64,000 nt of DNA from an uncultured Collinsella sp. (GTDB taxonomy: Bacteria; Actinomycetota; Coriobacteriia; Coriobacteriales; Coriobacteriaceae): contig UQXP01000004.1 in the NCBI GenBank assembly GCA_900545055.1, positions 1 to 64,000 of the forward strand, given 5' to 3'. This document shows, in pieces, positions 7,849 to 15,608 of this stretch (within the stretch, counting starts at the first letter, position 1; the number at the start of each line of letters is the position of its first letter). The notes below the pieces were generated by a model, which did no database searches, had not been told where the DNA came from, and worked only from the letters and a program-made list of their open reading frames with translations. The position numbers and the translations under genes were made by a program.

Positions 7849-9087
7849 ATGTACGAGAACTATCGTATGCCGGGCGAGTTCGAGAAGCGCTCCAACGTCT
7901 ATGTGACATGGCTTCCCGATTACATCCGTGCAGAGGGCTACGATAACCGCCAGCCCTGCGTTGACGTGATCAAGGCTCTGCTCGAGTATGGCGACGTTAC
8001 GGTCAACCTCAATTGCGGCACCCCCGGCTCCTATGAGGAGGCTTGCTCACGCCTGAAGGAGGAGGGGGTTGATCTCGATCGTATCGAGATCACGCAGTTC
8101 GAAGACTCCAACTTCTATGTCCGCGACAACGGCCCCAGCATCATGGTCGACGACAAAGGCCATTCTTATATGGTCAACCCTGCTTGGACCTATTACGGCG
8201 TGTGGGACAAGAACTCCCCGGAGTGCCAGTCCGCACGTAAGGCAGCCGTTCACATGGCGGTTGCGCTCGGTTGCTTCGATATCGTCAATTCCGAAATGGT
8301 TTCGGAGGGCGGCGATCGTGAGTTTGACGGTCACGGCACCCTGATCGCCATCGAGGACACGGAATGCCGTAAGCGCAATCCCGAGTTCACGAAAGATGAG
8401 GTAGAGGCCGAGTATAAGCGCATCTACAACCTCAACAAGGTTATCTGGCTTCCTCAGCCCATGCTTGAGGACGACGATTATCGACTGGGCATCCTCGACG
8501 AGAAGGAAGACGGAACCCCCGTCTTTGGCATGAGCTTTGCCGCTCACATCGATGAGATGTGTCGCTTTATCACTCCGAACAAGATTCTTCTTGCCGAGGT
8601 GTCCGATGAAGAGGCAGCCTCGAGCAAGGCTGGCGCAGAGTCTCGTCGCCGCATTGAGGCGGCCTACGAGATCCTGAGCAACGAAACGGACTGGGAGGGC
8701 AAGCCCTTCGAGATCGTTCGTATGCCCACCGCCGAGCCGATTGAAGTCGTTATCGCCCCTGGCGATGAGGATTACGAGCTCTATAAAGGCTTCATCGACG
8801 AAATGGGCGGCAAGTTTATGGATGGCACCCCCTGGCCCGAGGGCCCCGTCCACTTCTACGCTGCAGCGAGCTACTGCAACTTCCTGATCTGCAACGGCGT
8901 CGTTCTTGGACAGCGTTATTACCACGAGGGCATGAGCGAGGTCGTGAAAGAGAAGGACGAGCAGGCCAAGGCGGTTCTTGAGAGCTGCTTCCCCGATCGC
9001 AAGGTCATCATGATTGATTCCCTCGCGCTTAACCTGTCCGGCGGCGGCGTGCACTGCTGGACTAAGGACGTGGCGGCCAGTCGTTAG
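7849..9087 (+). CDS. Agmatine deiminase family protein
   Basis: A 412-residue guanidino-group hydrolase of the agmatine/peptidylarginine deiminase fold, expected to release ammonia and leave an N-carbamoyl product. All catalytic positions known from agmatine deiminase appear present: Asp93 in VRDNGPS, Glu153 in SEGGDREFDG, His233 and Asp235 in AAHIDE, and nucleophile Cys403 in GGGVHCWTKD. The surrounding motifs differ from true AguA (GGDREF instead of GGS/N-type, HCWTKD instead of HCIT), so the substrate may not be agmatine. ATG 7849 (MYENYRMPGEFE) has GGAAG upstream and matches the family start; the frame is open from 7732. First gene of a TetR-controlled operon. Confidence 0.85.
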   Translation: MYENYRMPGEFEKRSNVYVTWLPDYIRAEGYDNRQPCVDVIKALLEYGDVTVNLNCGTPGSYEEACSRLKEEGVDLDRIEITQFEDSNFYVRDNGPSIMVDDKGHSYMVNPAWTYYGVWDKNSPECQSARKAAVHMAVALGCFDIVNSEMVSEGGDREFDGHGTLIAIEDTECRKRNPEFTKDEVEAEYKRIYNLNKVIWLPQPMLEDDDYRLGILDEKEDGTPVFGMSFAAHIDEMCRFITPNKILLAEVSDEEAASSKAGAESRRRIEAAYEILSNETDWEGKPFEIVRMPTAEPIEVVIAPGDEDYELYKGFIDEMGGKFMDGTPWPEGPVHFYAAASYCNFLICNGVVLGQRYYHEGMSEVVKEKDEQAKAVLESCFPDRKVIMIDSLALNLSGGGVHCWTKDVAASR

Positions 9088-9135
9088 TGAGCCTTAGAGC
9101 CTGCGCTCTTTGGCTTAGGCGCCACATGTACCGCT

Positions 9136-9165
9136 CCCCGAGGGATATCCGTGTTTCCTTCGGGG
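9136..9165. other. Hairpin between deiminase and carbamoyltransferase genes
   Basis: A 10-bp stem (CCCCGAGGGA with TCCTTCGGGG, one mismatch) in the 124-base gap. No T-run follows, so it is more likely an mRNA processing or stability element than a terminator. Confidence 0.45.
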
Positions 9166-9211
9166 ACACATTTAGCAATAATTTTGATAATAATTCGAAA
9201 GGAAAATAGAC

Positions 9212-10276
9212 ATGAACAACAGCCTCCGCGGTCGCGACTACATCAACATCCATGATCTCTCCTCCGAGGATTTCCGCTATCTCATCGATCTTGCCTGGAA
9301 CCTTAAGGCTCAGAAGAAGTCTGGTGTCGACCAGCGCTACTTCCCCGGCAAAAACGTCCTCGCCAACTTTGAGTGGGGCTCGACCCGTACTCGTTGCGCA
9401 TTCGAGACCTCCTGCAACGATTTGGGCATGGGCTTCACTTATCTGACCAACTCCCACATGGGTGACTGCGAGACCGTCAAGGATGCCATGCGCGTCTTCA
9501 ACGGCATGTATGATCTCATCGTCTACCGCGCACAGAAGGACGAGCAGTTCCTCTATGACGTCGCCGACCTGGTTGACATCCCGGTCATCAATGCCCTTAC
9601 TCTCGGCGATCACCCGACTCAGATGCTCGCTGACGCTCTTACGATGGAAGAGCAATGGGGCGGTCTGCGTACGAGCCGCGGCAAGAAGATGGCTTTCGTT
9701 GGCAACTGCGCCGGCGCCCCGGTGTGGTATGGCCGCCTGTGCGCTATGCTCGACATGGACTTCCTCGCCATCGGCCCCGACGACCTCCGTCATCAGATGT
9801 GCAAGGAAATGATCGAAGAGGTGGAGGCCTGCTACGCCAAGTACGCTCCCAATAGGACCTTTACCATCACCTCTGACCTCGATGCCCTGGATGGCGTTGA
9901 CGTTATCGTTACCGAGGAGTGGCGCTACATCAACCCCGAGTGCGGCGAAGAGGTTCTGGATCCCGACGACTACAACTCCTGGCTGGGCGATGCCGAGTCC
10001 CTGTACCCCTATCGCGTCACCAGCGAGCTGTGCAAGCGCACCAACAATCCCGACATCTTCTGCATGCATGAGCTTCCTTCTGTCCACAACGCAGATCACC
10101 GTGTTGGCAAGATGCTCCTCGACCAGTGCAAGAACGACCTCCATCGCGAGATCATCACCGAGGGTTTCGAGATTGCCGACGAGTGCTTTGAGGCCAACGC
10201 TTCGGTCATCTTCCGTGAGGCAGAGAACCGTCAGCACACCATCAAGGCCGTTATGTGTGCCCTTCTAGGTCTCTAG
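9212..10276 (+). CDS. Divergent ornithine/putrescine carbamoyltransferase-family enzyme
   Basis: A 354-residue transcarbamylase. The carbamoyl-phosphate loop STRTR (residues 57-61) and HPTQ (134-137) are intact. The H-C-L-P motif of ornithine and putrescine enzymes is HELP (286-289), and the substrate loop DVWxSMG is replaced by VTEEWRYINPE with an extra insertion of about 20 residues before LYPYRVTSEL. The enzyme probably phosphorolyses the N-carbamoyl product of the upstream deiminase to carbamoyl phosphate plus an amine, but these changes argue against plain putrescine or ornithine as substrate. Well-placed GAAAGGAAAA site before ATG 9212. No carbamate kinase gene is next to it. Confidence 0.82.
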   Translation: MNNSLRGRDYINIHDLSSEDFRYLIDLAWNLKAQKKSGVDQRYFPGKNVLANFEWGSTRTRCAFETSCNDLGMGFTYLTNSHMGDCETVKDAMRVFNGMYDLIVYRAQKDEQFLYDVADLVDIPVINALTLGDHPTQMLADALTMEEQWGGLRTSRGKKMAFVGNCAGAPVWYGRLCAMLDMDFLAIGPDDLRHQMCKEMIEEVEACYAKYAPNRTFTITSDLDALDGVDVIVTEEWRYINPECGEEVLDPDDYNSWLGDAESLYPYRVTSELCKRTNNPDIFCMHELPSVHNADHRVGKMLLDQCKNDLHREIITEGFEIADECFEANASVIFREAENRQHTIKAVMCALLGL

Positions 10277-10287
10277 GAGTTGTATCA

Positions 10288-11553
10288 ATGGAAAATGCAA
10301 AGGTAAAGAGCAGCAAGGTCTACGCATGGGTTCTCGTAATCGCGCTTGGCCTCATGTCTGCTGGTACGACCGGATCCTATAGCGTAATCGCCGGCTCCTT
10401 CGTCGCGCCCGTGTGCGAGGAGTTCGGGTTTGACTATTCAATCTTCTCGTATTACTTCACCGCGACGCTCATCGGTCTTGCGGCGGCGCTTCCGTTTGTC
10501 GGAAAACTCATCCCCAAGGTTGTTGGCAAGGTTTGGCTCCCCGTCGTCGAGCTTATTCTGCTCGCCGCCGGCGCAGGCATGGCTTTCTACACCGAAGTTT
10601 GGATGTTCATCGCCGCTGGCGCCCTGATTGGCATTTGCTTCGCCTTCACCACCGGCGTCGCCATGTCCGACGTTATTGACCAGTGGTTCAAAAAATCTGG
10701 TGGCCTGGCAATTGGTCTTGCTTGGGCAGTGAACTCGATTTACATGCTCATCATGAGCCCCGTCATCACCTCTGTCATCGAGGCCGCTGGCTGGAGGACT
10801 GGTTATCTGGTGCTCGCTGGCGTCTCCGCCGTGCTCATTCTCCCCGCTTCCGTCCTGATTATCCGCTATAAGCCTCAGGACAAGGGCATGCTGCCCTATG
10901 GCTACGTCGAGGGCGAGACGGTCGCCGAGACCGAGGAGACGACCGAGGATAGCACGCGTGGCGTTAGCTATGCGCGCGCCATTAAGTCGCCTGCCTTCTT
11001 CTTCTGCATCGGCTTCCTCTGCCTCGTTCAGCTCACTTGCTGCATGAACCAGCTCTTCCCGACGTATGCTTCCGAGGTTGGTTTTAGCCCCATGGTGGGC
11101 GGCTTCATGGTATCCGCTGCATCGCTCTTCGATCTGTTCCTCAATCCGATCGTCGGCACCACTTGCGATAGGTTCGGCAGCACGAAGGCCATTCTGGGCT
11201 GGCTCGCTGTCTCCATCCTCTCCTTTGTCATGCTCATGATGAGCAGCGGCAACTCGACGCTCAGCATCTTCGCAGCAGGCGTGAACGACGTAATGTACGT
11301 CATCGCTGGCACTGCCCTGACCGTTTTGGTTATGGATGTCTTTGGCTCCCGCGATTTCGGTCGCATCTTCGCGCTGATCTGCTCCGTGGGCTATATCGTC
11401 GGCGCCTTTGGCATGCCCGTTATGATGAAGGTCTATGAGCTTGTCGGCTCCTTCCAGGGCGTCTTCATCTTCTGCATCGCATGTAACGTTGTGATTGGCC
11501 TGTTCCTTCTGCTCGCCAAGAAGACAGGCAAGAGCCTCTCCTGGGACGAATAG
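10288..11553 (+). CDS. MFS transporter, OFA-like family (second copy)
   Basis: A 421-residue paralogue of the 5629-6909 transporter with the same landmarks (GLMSAGTTGSYSVIAGSF, FTTGVAMSDVIDQWF, CCMNQLFPTYASEVGF) and an acidic central loop rich in Glu/Thr near residues 205-225. ATG 10288 has TAGGAG eight bases upstream and starts 11 bases after the carbamoyltransferase stop, so it is the last gene of the operon. Two paralogues around one pathway could import the guanidino substrate and export the amine product. The direction of transport is inference. Confidence 0.87.
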   Translation: MENAKVKSSKVYAWVLVIALGLMSAGTTGSYSVIAGSFVAPVCEEFGFDYSIFSYYFTATLIGLAAALPFVGKLIPKVVGKVWLPVVELILLAAGAGMAFYTEVWMFIAAGALIGICFAFTTGVAMSDVIDQWFKKSGGLAIGLAWAVNSIYMLIMSPVITSVIEAAGWRTGYLVLAGVSAVLILPASVLIIRYKPQDKGMLPYGYVEGETVAETEETTEDSTRGVSYARAIKSPAFFFCIGFLCLVQLTCCMNQLFPTYASEVGFSPMVGGFMVSAASLFDLFLNPIVGTTCDRFGSTKAILGWLAVSILSFVMLMMSSGNSTLSIFAAGVNDVMYVIAGTALTVLVMDVFGSRDFGRIFALICSVGYIVGAFGMPVMMKVYELVGSFQGVFIFCIACNVVIGLFLLLAKKTGKSLSWDE

Positions 11554-11603
11554 TCCGATTCGTCTTAGACATACGCTGTAGGGCTTAACCTGCAGCCGCT
11601 TTG

Positions 11604-11632
11604 GGGCATCGACTAACGTCGGTGCCCTTTTT
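11604..11632 (+). terminator. Intrinsic terminator of the deiminase operon
   Basis: Stem GGGCATCGAC with GTCGGTGCCC around TAAC, followed by TTTTT. It lies 50 bases after the second MFS gene. Confidence 0.85.
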
Positions 11633-11639
11633 CATCGAA

Positions 11640-11668
11640 TGTGACAAAGGGACAGCCCCTTTGTCACA
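11640..11668. repeat. TGTGACAAAGG palindrome
   Basis: A 29-bp copy with arms TGTGACAAAGG and CCTTTGTCACA around GACAGCC (one base differs from perfect symmetry). It joins the MITE-like element through the same linker seen at 5452, so the two repeats travelled or were copied together. Confidence 0.9.
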
Positions 11669-11684
11669 TTGAGTGGCTTGTAAA

Positions 11685-11869
11685 TCGAGGTCTAATGCTT
11701 TTCCCGAGAAGTGAACGAGTCAAAATGGACCCCCGAAGCATCGACACTTTTGGCGAGCAATTTCCTGCGGTTTTGCAGTCGAATCCTGCGGTTTTGATGC
11801 CTAAAAATGCCAATGCTTCGGGGGTCCAAAAACAGTCGTTCACTTCTCGGGAAAAGTATTAGACCTCGA
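11685..11869. mobile_element. MITE-like 185-bp inverted-repeat element, copy A
   Basis: The terminal arms of about 57 bases are inverted repeats with few mismatches. The left arm starts TCGAGGTCTAATGC, then CCCGAGAAGTGAACGAGT, and ends CCCCCGAAGCAT. The right arm is its complement. The 70-base centre has two direct repeats (ATCCTGCGGTTTTG type at about 11766 and 11786). No transposase lies within. Copy B at 28743-28925 shares arms and centre in the opposite orientation. A non-autonomous element is the best reading; an RNA with a long stem is an alternative. Confidence 0.75.
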
Positions 11870-11911
11870 GATATAGACGATGTTCGCGAGCGGCAATTAG
11901 AGCGTAAGCCT

Positions 11912-13045
11912 TTAGTTCTTTTTTGCAGAGAGCATGAGCCTAATTTCCGGATGGGTGTATTCGTCGAAATCTTCTGCGGCTTCGGTGTCAAAGGTGTAGT
12001 ACGACTTGATAGATTCGTCCTCCGTCTTGATGCTGATTTCTTTATATAGGGATCCGGCTAAAAATGTCTGTTTAAAATCATCCGACAGGCTGCATGGCGT
12101 GAGGAGGCCCGGTGTGGCAACGGAAATGTCCAACCCGTTGAGCGGGGCGCAGAGCGTCGCGATGTCCTGCTCGGCGCGAGCGAGGTTGTCTGCAAGGCTT
12201 TCCTCGGGGTTGACCTGACTGGTGTAATCGACGTCCGTGAGCATGCCGTCTGCATCAAAAGAAAGGTAGACATAGGCTGCTTGAGCGCCAAGGTCATTGT
12301 CGCGCAGATAGCCGATAATGCGGTAGCCGTAGTCGTGATACGACTCGTATGGGTCGTCTGCCGCGACGCGTTCACACACGGGCTCCAGGGCATCTTGCGC
12401 GATGGCGAGCTGCTCGGCAACTGCAGCCTTTCTCGCCTGAAGCTCGTTATTTCCCTGGACAAACTGCGGGATGTAGACGCCAAGCAGCACAATGGCGGGC
12501 ACCACTGCGAGAGCTATGGCCTGCTTCTTGACGCTTGGAATCGTCACGCCGTATGCGTTTGCCATGGCCTCGGCATTGCTCGAGGTCTCGGCTAGCACGT
12601 CTGCCGCGGTGGCAACTGCCCCTACGGCGCCGGCGACCTCCGCGGCGCCGCCCAGGTTGCGCGCGAGATCGTTATCACTGTTCTTGAGCAGGCGGCCGGC
12701 AGCTTGCGTGGCGAGCACGCCGGCGACCTCCGCGGAGCGGTCTTTGTTGGTTTGGGCTACCGCAAGCCTGCTCTGCAGCTCCTTCCACTGTTTGCCCTGC
12801 ATTCCAAAGCGCGGCGCAAGAGCGCAATAGCAAAAGACGACGAGTTCGATTACGGTGAGTGCGATGGCGGTATATATGCCCGCGGGTTGGAATTCCTTTT
12901 GGTGGAACGCGATATCGTTGATCATTTGGAGCGGCAGCATGAGCAGACATGCTACGAACGACATGACGAGTGCGGTCGCTGCGATCTTGGGGTACGCACA
13001 GTACCGCTGAATGCGTTTCTTTTCACGTTCGGTGAGCTGATGCAT
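11912..13045 (-). CDS. Membrane protein of unknown function
   Basis: A 377-residue protein I do not recognise. It starts MHQLTEREKKRIQRYC. Hydrophobic segments lie near residues 18-42, 50-75 and 175-200. Between them is a cytoplasmic Ala-rich helical region, and a charged soluble C-terminal half follows the last segment (tyrosine-rich, DPYESYHDYGYRIIGYL, and KKN at the end). The open frame extends upstream to 13276, but only ATG 13045 has a close GAGG site. It is flanked by the MITE on its 3' side and a 29-bp palindrome upstream. It may sense or bind something at the surface through the C-terminal domain; no function is claimed. Confidence 0.65.
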   Translation of the reverse strand: MHQLTEREKKRIQRYCAYPKIAATALVMSFVACLLMLPLQMINDIAFHQKEFQPAGIYTAIALTVIELVVFCYCALAPRFGMQGKQWKELQSRLAVAQTNKDRSAEVAGVLATQAAGRLLKNSDNDLARNLGGAAEVAGAVGAVATAADVLAETSSNAEAMANAYGVTIPSVKKQAIALAVVPAIVLLGVYIPQFVQGNNELQARKAAVAEQLAIAQDALEPVCERVAADDPYESYHDYGYRIIGYLRDNDLGAQAAYVYLSFDADGMLTDVDYTSQVNPEESLADNLARAEQDIATLCAPLNGLDISVATPGLLTPCSLSDDFKQTFLAGSLYKEISIKTEDESIKSYYTFDTEAAEDFDEYTHPEIRLMLSAKKN

Positions 13046-13248
13046 GGGGGCCTCGACTCTCATCGTTTTTCGGGGGCGATGCGCACACGCTCTTGAGTAT
13101 AGATGAGTGGGGGAGCTGCTGCGGGGCGGCCCTACTTGCTGTTCGTGGACACCGTTCACCTTCGTTGCACAGGGATGGTTGGAGGGCTGGTTGGCGTCAA
13201 GTAACCGCCTCCGCCTTGTGGGCCGCCTCGAGGACAAGGCATAATGCA

Positions 13249-13277
13249 TGTGACAAAGGGGCAGTCCCTTTGCCACA
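13249..13277. repeat. TGTGACAAAGG palindrome, one arm altered
   Basis: Left arm TGTGACAAAGG, right arm CCTTTGCCACA (T to C change). It lies 16 bases before the dus start, so its hairpin would sit in the leader of that mRNA. Confidence 0.85.
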
Positions 13278-13292
13278 TTGATTTGAGAGTAG

Positions 13293-14252
13293 ATGTTGAT
13301 GATTCTATCGCTTGCCCCTATGGAGGGGATTACCGGGCATGTGTTCCGTCGCGTGCACGCGGAGTGCTTCGGCGCACTCGATTGTTATTACACGCCGTTT
13401 TTGCCGCCGCCGCGCGTGGGCAACCGCTTTGGCGGTAAGGCGTTTAAAGAGGTCGATCCCGCCAATAACCAGGGGCTCAACGTGGTGCCTCAGCTGATGT
13501 CCAAGAACGCGGACGAGTTTGTGTGGGCGGCGCAGGTGCTCGCCGACATGGGTTACCGCGAGGTCAATCTCAACCTTGGCTGCCCCTCGGGCACGGTTGT
13601 TGCCAAGGGGAAGGGTTCGGGCTTTCTGCGCAACCTGGATGAGCTCGAGGTGTTCTTGGGTGACGTGTGCGAACGTTCGCCGTTGCCGGTGTCGGTAAAA
13701 ACCAGGCTGGGGTTGGAGAGTGACGAGGAGTACGAGCGTGTGCTCGATCTATATTGCCGCATGCCGCTAGCAGAGCTAATCGTGCATCCGCGCGTGCAAA
13801 AGGACCGCTATACGGGCTCGCCGCGCAAGGAGTTTTACGGCGAGACACTGGAGCGGGCGCCGTTTCCCGTGGCCTACAACGGTGACATCTTTGATCTTGA
13901 GGACATGGATGAGCTGGTAGAGGCCTATCCCGGAACGCGCCACGTAATGTTGGGACGCGGCCTGCTTGCGAACCCCGCGCTGGCTCGCATGGTTGCCGGC
14001 GGCCCTGCTGCTACGGCAGCTGAGCTGCAGCGCTTCCACGACACGCTGTTCGCAGCCTATGCGGACGAGATTGGCGGCAACGCGGTCTTCCGCATGAAGG
14101 AGTGGTGGTTCTACGCCAAGTGCGCTTTCGCCGACCCCACTACCGTTCACAAGCTCGTACGTAAGACCAAAAAGGCCGACGAATACCGCGCCGCCGTCGA
14201 TCGCGTCTTTCGCGAGCAGCCACTTGCTCCTACCGCCCGCTTCCACGGCTAG
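13293..14252 (+). CDS. tRNA-dihydrouridine synthase
   Basis: A 319-residue FMN-dependent enzyme that reduces uridine to dihydrouridine in tRNA. The N-terminal LAPMEGITGHVFRR is the Dus/DusC-like FMN start. The catalytic cysteine region NLNLGCPSGTVVAKGKGSGFL (around residues 92-112), VKTRLG, LIVHPR and the phosphate site GRGLLANP follow in order. ATG 13293 and ATG 13299 are both possible; the first is listed. A 29-bp palindrome lies just upstream. Confidence 0.92.
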   Translation: MLMILSLAPMEGITGHVFRRVHAECFGALDCYYTPFLPPPRVGNRFGGKAFKEVDPANNQGLNVVPQLMSKNADEFVWAAQVLADMGYREVNLNLGCPSGTVVAKGKGSGFLRNLDELEVFLGDVCERSPLPVSVKTRLGLESDEEYERVLDLYCRMPLAELIVHPRVQKDRYTGSPRKEFYGETLERAPFPVAYNGDIFDLEDMDELVEAYPGTRHVMLGRGLLANPALARMVAGGPAATAAELQRFHDTLFAAYADEIGGNAVFRMKEWWFYAKCAFADPTTVHKLVRKTKKADEYRAAVDRVFREQPLAPTARFHG

Positions 14253-14256
14253 TTAG

Positions 14257-14342
14257 TCATTGGGGACGTTCTTTAACGACTAGTCATTCAAGAACGTCCC
14301 CAATGAGTGGAACTACTCATTTAAGTGCGTCCCCAATGAGTG
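14257..14342. repeat. GGGGACGTTCTT palindrome plus a third half copy
   Basis: Arms TCATTGGGGACGTTCTT and AAGAACGTCCCCAATGA (17 bp each) surround about 16 bases. A further GTGCGTCCCCAATGAGT half follows up to the end of the glutaredoxin gene. The design is like the 29-bp palindromes but the sequence differs. The hairpin separates two convergent genes and could also stop transcription. Confidence 0.8.
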
Positions 14343-14588
14343 CTAGAGCAGGTTCTTCTGTACCCAGGTGATGATGTCGCTCGATTCGTAGAGTGGCTCG
14401 CCGTCAATGAACAGGCAGGGAACCTGGCGCTTTCCGCCGACGGCGATGAGCGTCTGCTCGGCATCGGAATCGGTCGAGATATTGCGCTCGGGAATGGTCA
14501 CGTCGTTATCGGCCAAAAAGCGCTTGACCATTATGCAATACGGGCAGCCAGTCATAACGTAGAGCGCGAGTTCATGATCAGTAGCCAT
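14343..14588 (-). CDS. Glutaredoxin-like protein
   Basis: An 81-residue thioredoxin-fold protein: LALYVMTGCPYCIMVKRFL gives the CPYC dithiol site (residues 15-18), followed by VPCLFIDGEPLYESSDI with the cis-proline loop and a C-terminal helix. Length and motif fit glutaredoxin 3-type proteins. The open frame runs on upstream to 14903, but GGAG lies in front of ATG 14588. It is transcribed downstream of the XRE-TipAS regulator gene on the same strand, with a gap of about 50 bases. Confidence 0.9.
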   Translation of the reverse strand: MATDHELALYVMTGCPYCIMVKRFLADNDVTIPERNISTDSDAEQTLIAVGGKRQVPCLFIDGEPLYESSDIITWVQKNLL

Positions 14589-14640
14589 GGTGTCTCCAAT
14601 CGGTTGCGGTTTTGATTGAAATACCCAAAGCCGCCGCAAT

Positions 14641-15468
14641 CTATGCGCGGGCCAGCGACGACTCGATGGCCTGTACCAGAAACGCCGTAGCTCCGGTGCC
14701 GCAGGGCTTGTCGTAGTAGTCAACAAAGCGCTGATCGGCAAGATAGCCGTGGGCGAGGCCCAGGTATGCTTCGTCTTGGGGTTCGTGTCCCCAGTTAAGG
14801 CCAATCCATCGACGGTGCATTGCGACAAGCTTGCGCGCCTCGCTTCCATCCGGTTCGCCGTCGCCCATGGCGATCGAGAGCTGGCCCAGAATAGCGCGTT
14901 CAAGTTCCTTCATGTCGTTCCATGTCTCGGGGTCCATGTCCAGCAGTGCCTCGTTTGCTGCATCGACGGCCTCGTCGCCATAGCGCGCCCGCGCCTCGGC
15001 ACCGTAGCGCTCCTCGTTTTCCTGCACGGTGCGCCAGCGCTCCAATTGCGGCAGCACGGCGCCCATGAGCGAGACGGCTTCGTCGAGCGACATACCGGTG
15101 TTTTGTGCCAGGCGCGGGGCGCAATCCTCAATCATGGCCTCCATCGTGGTCTCGTAGGTGTACTTGCCGTGGTCGTAGCACCACTTGCAGTAATGGTCGG
15201 TCGTTGCGCCGTGAGCATCGGTGCCGCAGTCGTCGGGCGTGAGTATCATGCCGCAGCTCTGGCAATAGTGCTCGGGCATTTCGAGCAGGTGGGACAGCGG
15301 TTCTCCGGTTATGGCGGCAATGAGCTTCATCATGTCGATGCCCGGCGTGACTTCGCCGCGTTCCCAACGGCTGACGGCTTGGCGTGTGACGAAGAGCTTG
15401 GCGGCGAGTTGCTCTTGGGTGAGATTGTTGTCGCGGCGGATGGCGATGAGCTTTTCTGCAAAGGCCAT
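14641..15468 (-). CDS. XRE-type regulator with zinc ribbon and TipAS domain
   Basis: A 275-residue protein of three parts. Residues 5-62 are a Cro/XRE helix-turn-helix (IRRDNNLTQEQLAAKLFVTR, then QAVSRWERGE). Residues 66-100 are a putative zinc ribbon (YCQSCGMIL...HYCKWCYDHGKY). Residues about 110-272 resemble the TipAS drug-binding domain (ending HRRWIGLNWG, LGLAHGYLADQRFVDYYD). TipAS is best known fused to MerR-type DNA-binding domains, so the XRE fusion is unusual. It may sense a small cyclic peptide or drug. Ribosome-binding site AAAGGAG before ATG 15468. The glutaredoxin gene follows it. Confidence 0.8.
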   Translation of the reverse strand: MAFAEKLIAIRRDNNLTQEQLAAKLFVTRQAVSRWERGEVTPGIDMMKLIAAITGEPLSHLLEMPEHYCQSCGMILTPDDCGTDAHGATTDHYCKWCYDHGKYTYETTMEAMIEDCAPRLAQNTGMSLDEAVSLMGAVLPQLERWRTVQENEERYGAEARARYGDEAVDAANEALLDMDPETWNDMKELERAILGQLSIAMGDGEPDGSEARKLVAMHRRWIGLNWGHEPQDEAYLGLAHGYLADQRFVDYYDKPCGTGATAFLVQAIESSLARA

Positions 15469-15608
15469 GACGGCTCCTTTCTGCTGTTTGTTGCTTTAAG
15501 CATACGCGGCGGCCGGCACCCTTCCAAGCAACCGTTGGTTGCACGACGGGGACCGCGGCGAAGAATTGCGCGCAACACCCCACGCCTCCATGCCGTACAA
15601 TGACCGGC

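Larger units (their letters stand above)
11554..11911. other. Gene-free stretch holding terminator, palindrome and MITE
   Basis: These 358 bases contain the operon terminator (11604-11632), a 29-bp palindrome (11640-11668) and a complete MITE-like element (11685-11869). Short frames on both strands here are made of the repeat and have no ribosome-binding site. Confidence 0.8.

Noticed and set aside
11641..11991. Short frames of 73 and 99 residues on both strands in the MITE copy A
   Set aside because: They consist of repeat arms read on either strand (both end in SFTSREK), without ribosome-binding sites.
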